Positions 59,430-64,000 of a DNA stretch of 64,000 nucleotides are shown piece after piece (within the stretch, counting starts at the first letter, position 1; each line of letters begins with the position of its first letter). The DNA lies in NCBI GenBank assembly GCA_963514095.1, contig OY741284.1, positions 5,462,501 to 5,526,500 of the forward strand, in the 5' to 3' direction. Under the pieces are notes generated by a model that worked only from the letters and a program-made list of their open reading frames with translations, was not told the origin of the DNA and did not search any database. The translations under genes and the position numbers were made by a program. Source of the DNA: Eutrigla gurnardus. Lineage: Eukaryota > Chordata > Actinopteri > Perciformes > Triglidae.

Positions 59430-59815
59430 AACAATTAGACCCATCCTTGATGTCACTGTGAGGGGTTTGGTTGAAGGGAAGAAGACTGTTTTAATCGGAT
59501 TCCTCAGAAATACAGTGTTTCTCATATACATTCGGAAATCCAACTACAGATATATGGAGGCAAAATAAGCAGCAACGGTCAATCATTTTGTCCACACTGA
59601 AATATGAAATATGTCAACATTTGTTGGATTGATAATGTGTCACCCTAAACCCTTTACACTGGGGGCAGTTTTTTTTCCCCATGCGATAATTCACACTTCC
59701 AAATATTTTTTCACACCGTTATATTACTACATAATTATGACATCAGCATATCACATCATGCAGAACGGACATATTCAGCATCTCTGGACCGAACCAAGAC
59801 AGCAAACTTTATGAC
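59430..59815. other. noncoding sequence
   Basis: AT-rich spacer; nothing is recognised. Confidence 0.5.
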
Positions 59816-59885
59816 TTTTTTCAACCTCGACAATGACCAGATCCACTCTTTCCCTCCGACCTTTCACAATAAAAGCCCTGGACTG
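59816..59885 (+). mobile_element. fragment of the AATAAA-bearing repeat seen at 2735-3080
   Basis: ACCAGATCCACT, then GACCTTTCACAATAAAAGCC, match 3028-3075 with only small differences between the blocks. Only the right end is present. Confidence 0.65.
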
Positions 59886-61015
59886 CACTACCAAAGGGAA
59901 ATCAAATTATGCATTTGCAGTTTGCAAAAACGAAACTCAGATAAATGGCTCACAGCTTCGGCTATACAATAATTTATATCAGGCAGACTGCTGTTCTGGA
60001 TCAACCAAAAACCTTTTACTGAAAAAGTGTGCCGTTTATCCTTCATGCCTCCAGTGTGGAAAAGTCCTCCACATGTATTTGTATTGTATGCAGCAACATT
60101 GTCAAGTCAAAATTGGAATTCGTCCAATATTTTGGTTTATGCAAAAACAAATTCCCATCAGCCCCGTCTGCACTTTGTGTTTAAATTAGATGGGAAACCT
60201 TATACCAGCTTATCATTTGCATCTTTAAAGTGTCATTTAAAGTATCATTCGGCATGCTGATGTTAACATTTAGCTACAGCAACATTAAGTGCAGCCTGAC
60301 ACAGCTGCTAGCATGACTGTAAATTCTCTTGTTACACATCCATTCATGCACGTTGATTGGAGTGGGTGAAATGATCAAGAATACCGTGGTTGACAACCTC
60401 TGTCTCTCTAATGGTGCTCTTATAGCTACAGCTCCTCAATATAAAGGCACATTTCTTATAAAGCCCCTAATCTCTACATGTAATACCTTAATTCACCCTT
60501 GGCCAGAACAGAGGAAAAGCCACTTAAATAAACCTTACTAATAAACAGCTCCAATCTAGAGAGCAGTATTTTATCACCAGTTGTACCTCAAGTTGAAAAA
60601 AGGGCTAAACCTGTGATTCCGGTCCACTTATTTGTACATGTATATGAGGAATAGGCAAATGGCTATGAATTCCAAGAGCGAGCTGCGATTGAAACAGACA
60701 TGTGGGAGTGGATTTGTCCATTAGCCCATTACTTGCCTTCCACCAGCTGTCACAGCAAGGAATCCTGAAAGTTCCTGCTGTAGCCGTGTTTATTTACTGT
60801 AGGCTACTTCCGAACATCGGCAAAGCACAATCAAAAAACGAACCGAAAGATTCATCCCTGGGATCGTGTCCTGTTAAATGGGCTTTGTTACATTTCGCAG
60901 TGGGGTTATGAAAGTGGTGGGCGCACTTTAACAGGAAGTGCCCTCACTTTCACTTCCTCTTTGGTGCTCTACCGGAGAGAGGTGGCCTCATTGCTTCCTG
61001 CATAAATCCAGTACA

Positions 61016-61019
<4 letters not shown>
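59886..61019. other. noncoding sequence
   Basis: AT-rich spacer with short frames of no recognisable type. No gene is seen. Confidence 0.5.

Positions 61020-61078
<59 letters not shown>
61020..61078. repeat. CT microsatellite
   Basis: About 29 CT units, followed by a further pyrimidine-rich stretch to 61200. Confidence 0.98.
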
Positions 61079-61080
<2 letters not shown>

Positions 61081-62500
61081 ATTTACTCCTCTGTATTTCA
61101 TTGTCTCTCACTCCCACTCTTCGTCACCCCTCTCCATCACAGCTTCTTCTTTTTTTTTGTTTCATGCAGTTCACCCAATTTCCTCTCCATCTCTTTTCTC
61201 TGTGTGAATAGCTTAAAAAGCATTATGCGCCACACTGATTCACTCATATCATGAATAAAATAACGGCACCAGTCACACAGGGTCTAAACCAGGCTTTGAC
61301 AAGGGTTTTTTTCAAGGCAGATACCAATATCAGTATTTTTGGAGTAGAGCTGCTGTAGGACACGTCGAGCCAATATTCTGCATTTTTTCTGTTTTCATGC
61401 CAACATTTTAGAGAAACATAAACCCACAAATGTATTCCTGACAGGAAAGAAAAGCCAACGGGATAAAGATATCCCTAATATATTTTCTTACAGTATATTT
61501 AGCTATAGATTTGAAAAGGTTTTGTATACTATACATATTCACCTGGAATGTTGTATAGTTCTGCTCTATATTTTGCGATGAACATTAGGCCATGAATTAT
61601 ATTTCATATATCATCTTTACTCGTTGACACTCATAACAGTACTATACAATGGTATGGGCTAACAGCAAGGGCAGCAGACATATTTTCAAAGCAGCCATGA
61701 ATAAAATAATATTTGCATATTTATAGATCATCAAGGTAAATCAAAATGTATCTGGATCAGTACTGGTATAAAGACTTCTTATAGTCACGATCAATTCAGG
61801 CTAATACCAAAGCCATATTCTTGGTCAAATCTCATTTTCATCCAGCTGTGGAGACACATAAAACAATAAATAAATAAATATCACCACAAAAATATCATAT
61901 GAATCCCCAAATGTCAGTGGCTGTGAAAGTATTTTTCCCTCTGTGGCCTCCCCATTGATCTGACAACATAAATCAGTCCAGGGAATCCATTCTCTCACCA
62001 ATACCTGATGGGAAATCTCTCTTTGTCTCAGGTGCTGTGGTCATTTGTGACAAAAGGGCAAAGGTCAGATAGAACAGCAGCCAATTAAAGACCTAGACAT
62101 TCGACACAACGAGGAAACAATCTCAAACCCCATCTGTGGACCTTTGCCTCGGGGCCCCGGTCACCAATAACTGCCCCACCTCAATGTGTATAGTGTGAGT
62201 GTGTGTGTGTGTGTGTTACAATCCCCTCCAAATTTTTCAGCAGCTTATGTTGTATTGACTTTGGGCATTCCTGTGCTCTGTGCATAGGTCCACGTACCGG
62301 CAATGTGTCAGCCCCTGTGTTTCAGATGGGACCATAGTGATCTACAGCACATTTGTGAAACGTGTCCTCCAGGAGGACAGAACTCCTACATGTCCTTTTG
62401 TCCACAGTTGTCCAGGTACGTGTTTGTTTGGGACTATAACCAAGGCTTAAGAGTAATTCACAGACCTCACATGTATCAGCCAAGAAGGAGCTGCAGCTGG
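61079..62500. other. noncoding sequence
   Basis: Pyrimidine-rich to 61200, then AT-rich. A short GT run is at 62196-62215. The frame at 62303-62542 runs into a repeat copy and has no domain. Confidence 0.5.
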
Positions 62501-62501
62501 A

Positions 62502-63142
62502 TGGCAACCTTCACAAGTGAACCCAATTCTGTTGTGCCTTAAACTTGCATTCTCTCTACTGGCCATCAGGGGGCGGCTCGTTTGGCTGCAAAAAAAGAAG
62601 TCTGATTGCATGGAAGTCTATGAGAAAATGGTTGTACTTCTGTCTTGATTTATTATCTCAGTAAACATTGTAAACATGAGTTTATGTCTCAATCTCTAGT
62701 TTCAAGTCTTCTTCAATCCAGCATGATGTTCATTTAGTACATTATGGTCGATTTAGAGTCTAATAGACCAGAAAGCAGGGGATGCTTTAGGGCGGGGCTA
62801 CATTGTGATTGACAGGTTGCTACCACGCTACCAATGCAGTTAGCTACTGAGACGACTTTAACACTTAGCTGTAAAGTTGATCTGAATTATGAAACTAACT
62901 TTGTTAACAGCTTCAATAGAATCCAGATGGATCCAGATCCAGTAAGGATGCTCTTCAGCTTGTGTTCATCAGATCCACTCGTCGCTCCCCCTCAGTCCAA
63001 ATATGGTCACTTCCTTCACTGGATGGACAAATTCCAAGATGGCAACGGCCAAAATGCCTAACTCGAGGCTTCAAAACCGTAGTCCAAAAAACAATGAGTG
63101 ATGTCACGATGACTACGTCCACTTGTTATATACAGTCTATGG
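62502..63142 (-). mobile_element. repeat family A, copy 4 (longest, reverse orientation)
   Basis: Read on the minus strand it runs from CCATAGACTGTATATAACAA at 63142 through GACGTAGTCATCGTGACATC, GTGACCATATTTGGACTG, AATCACAATGTAGCCCCGCC, GACTCTAAATCGACCATAAT, TTTCTCATAGACTTCC and TCTACTGGCC-type sequence to GGTTGCC at 62502. It provides the fullest version (641 bp) against which copies 1-3 can be aligned. There is no coding capacity. Confidence 0.85.
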
Positions 63143-63582
63143 TTGGTATCCAGATGCTGAGGGTACTGCCAACGCATCAGTATGTGAGTGAGACCCTCCT
63201 TATTCTTGTTACTTGCTGTAATTGTAACACAGCTTGTATGCAAAATATAAAAAAAAAGTCCAACATCACATCTAAGTCCAATACAAGTGTACAATTGGTT
63301 GTTTTTGAGTGAGAGGAACAGCCTTTTCTTGAAAATCACTTACTTCTCCTTTGATAAAGCCACACTCCAGTTCATATTAAGCATGTGAGCACACTGACAT
63401 GACAGCTTGGACTTAAAGTAAACCTCGGTAAGACCTGCCTTTACTTGAGAACGAATTCCTGCTCTCTCCTTCTCTCATACACACTTTACACAGTTGCATC
63501 AGACTCACATAAATATCACTCTGCTGCCACAGAATGATGTATGAGCCGTTGGCTTGTCAACGTGCCATCTTCAACTAGAAAG

Positions 63583-63584
<2 letters not shown>
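63143..63584. other. noncoding sequence
   Basis: AT-leaning spacer; no gene is seen. Confidence 0.5.

Positions 63585-63614
<30 letters not shown>
63585..63614. repeat. CA microsatellite
   Basis: Fifteen CA units. Confidence 0.97.
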
Positions 63615-63618
<4 letters not shown>

Positions 63619-63649
63619 TTCATCTCTGACCCTCCGCCCCTCACACAAG

Positions 63650-63650
<1 letters not shown>

Positions 63651-63702
<52 letters not shown>
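63651..63702. repeat. CA microsatellite
   Basis: Twenty-six CA units, 36 bp from the preceding array and in the same orientation. Confidence 0.98.
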
Positions 63703-63704
<2 letters not shown>

Positions 63705-63978
63705 AAGTTGGACATGTTTCATCAAGCCAGCGAACAACGTGCCTTTCCGCCCTTGGCCAGGCCAGCGGCAACCTGGGAAATGGAGTGTGCTGGCTTGCAG
63801 TGACCTCTGCACCGGCAGCAAGCTGAGAACTATGTCTGTGGAGTTACACCTCCGACTTGGGAGTGTGTGTGAGAGAAAGTAATGAAAGAAACACACATGT
63901 GCAGCTTGTAAACAGATATTTTTGTCGTGGATGTGTAGCGGTAGCAAATGTAGAACCATCCATCAATTCATGTGAAGC
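63703..63978. other. noncoding sequence
   Basis: Unique-looking sequence; no gene is supported. Confidence 0.5.
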
Positions 63979-64000
63979 CAGGGGTCCGTTTCACAAAGCA
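63979..64000. mobile_element. possible start of a repeat cut by the window edge
   Basis: CAGGGGTCCGTTTCACAAAG at the right edge resembles the end of a common fish repeat and starts with a hAT-type CAGGGG. If it is hAT, the duplication would be the preceding TGTGAAGC. The rest lies outside the window. Confidence 0.35.

Overview
The window looks like noncoding DNA from a teleost fish, most likely a percomorph. The evidence is direct and indirect. Directly, it holds dozens of long TG/CA, TC/AG and poly-C/poly-G microsatellites, AT-rich spacers, no dense gene array, no prokaryotic operon structure, and several degraded transposable elements. From family knowledge, the non-LTR retrotransposon tail, the TIR elements and the short interspersed repeats resemble families that are abundant in fish genomes. 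The species call is inference.

No complete protein-coding gene can be supported. Most apparent open frames are translations of microsatellites (runs of Cys-Val or Thr-His), a 26-bp minisatellite, or mobile-element debris. The best genic signal is a CpG-rich island at about 48.8-49.6 kb. On its minus strand it has a GC box, a GA-rich leader and a candidate first coding exon (ATG at 49284, splice donor after 49232). If real, much of 1-49 kb may be a long first intron. Plus-strand splice-like signals also exist: a possible recursive splice site at 20420/20421 and a small exon-like segment at 50647-50701. The transcribed strand is therefore unresolved.

Layout: 1-5 kb is microsatellite-rich, with one repeat copy at 2735-3080. 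5-9 kb is mostly AT-rich spacer. 9-20 kb mixes unique sequence and microsatellites. 20.4-31 kb holds the recursive-splice-like site, repeat family A, at least three GGTTCT-type repeats, a palindromic TIR element (29764-30312) and a hAT-like remnant (about 30530-30868). 31-37 kb has repeat-poor blocks that are candidate conserved noncoding elements. 37-44 kb holds short repeats and a 5'-truncated LINE (43239-44133). 44-50 kb carries the CpG island. 51-60 kb is a TE cluster: a TTAA-flanked element, a Harbinger-like MITE with a TTA duplication, an 18-copy minisatellite, and a hAT-like MITE with a perfect 8-bp duplication that carries a Harbinger-like MITE inside it. 60-64 kb holds a TC array, another family A copy and terminal CA arrays.

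No novel enzymatic or defence system is visible. The most informative structures are the nested transposons with intact target duplications, the CpG-island hairpin with the candidate exon, and the recursive-splice-like site.
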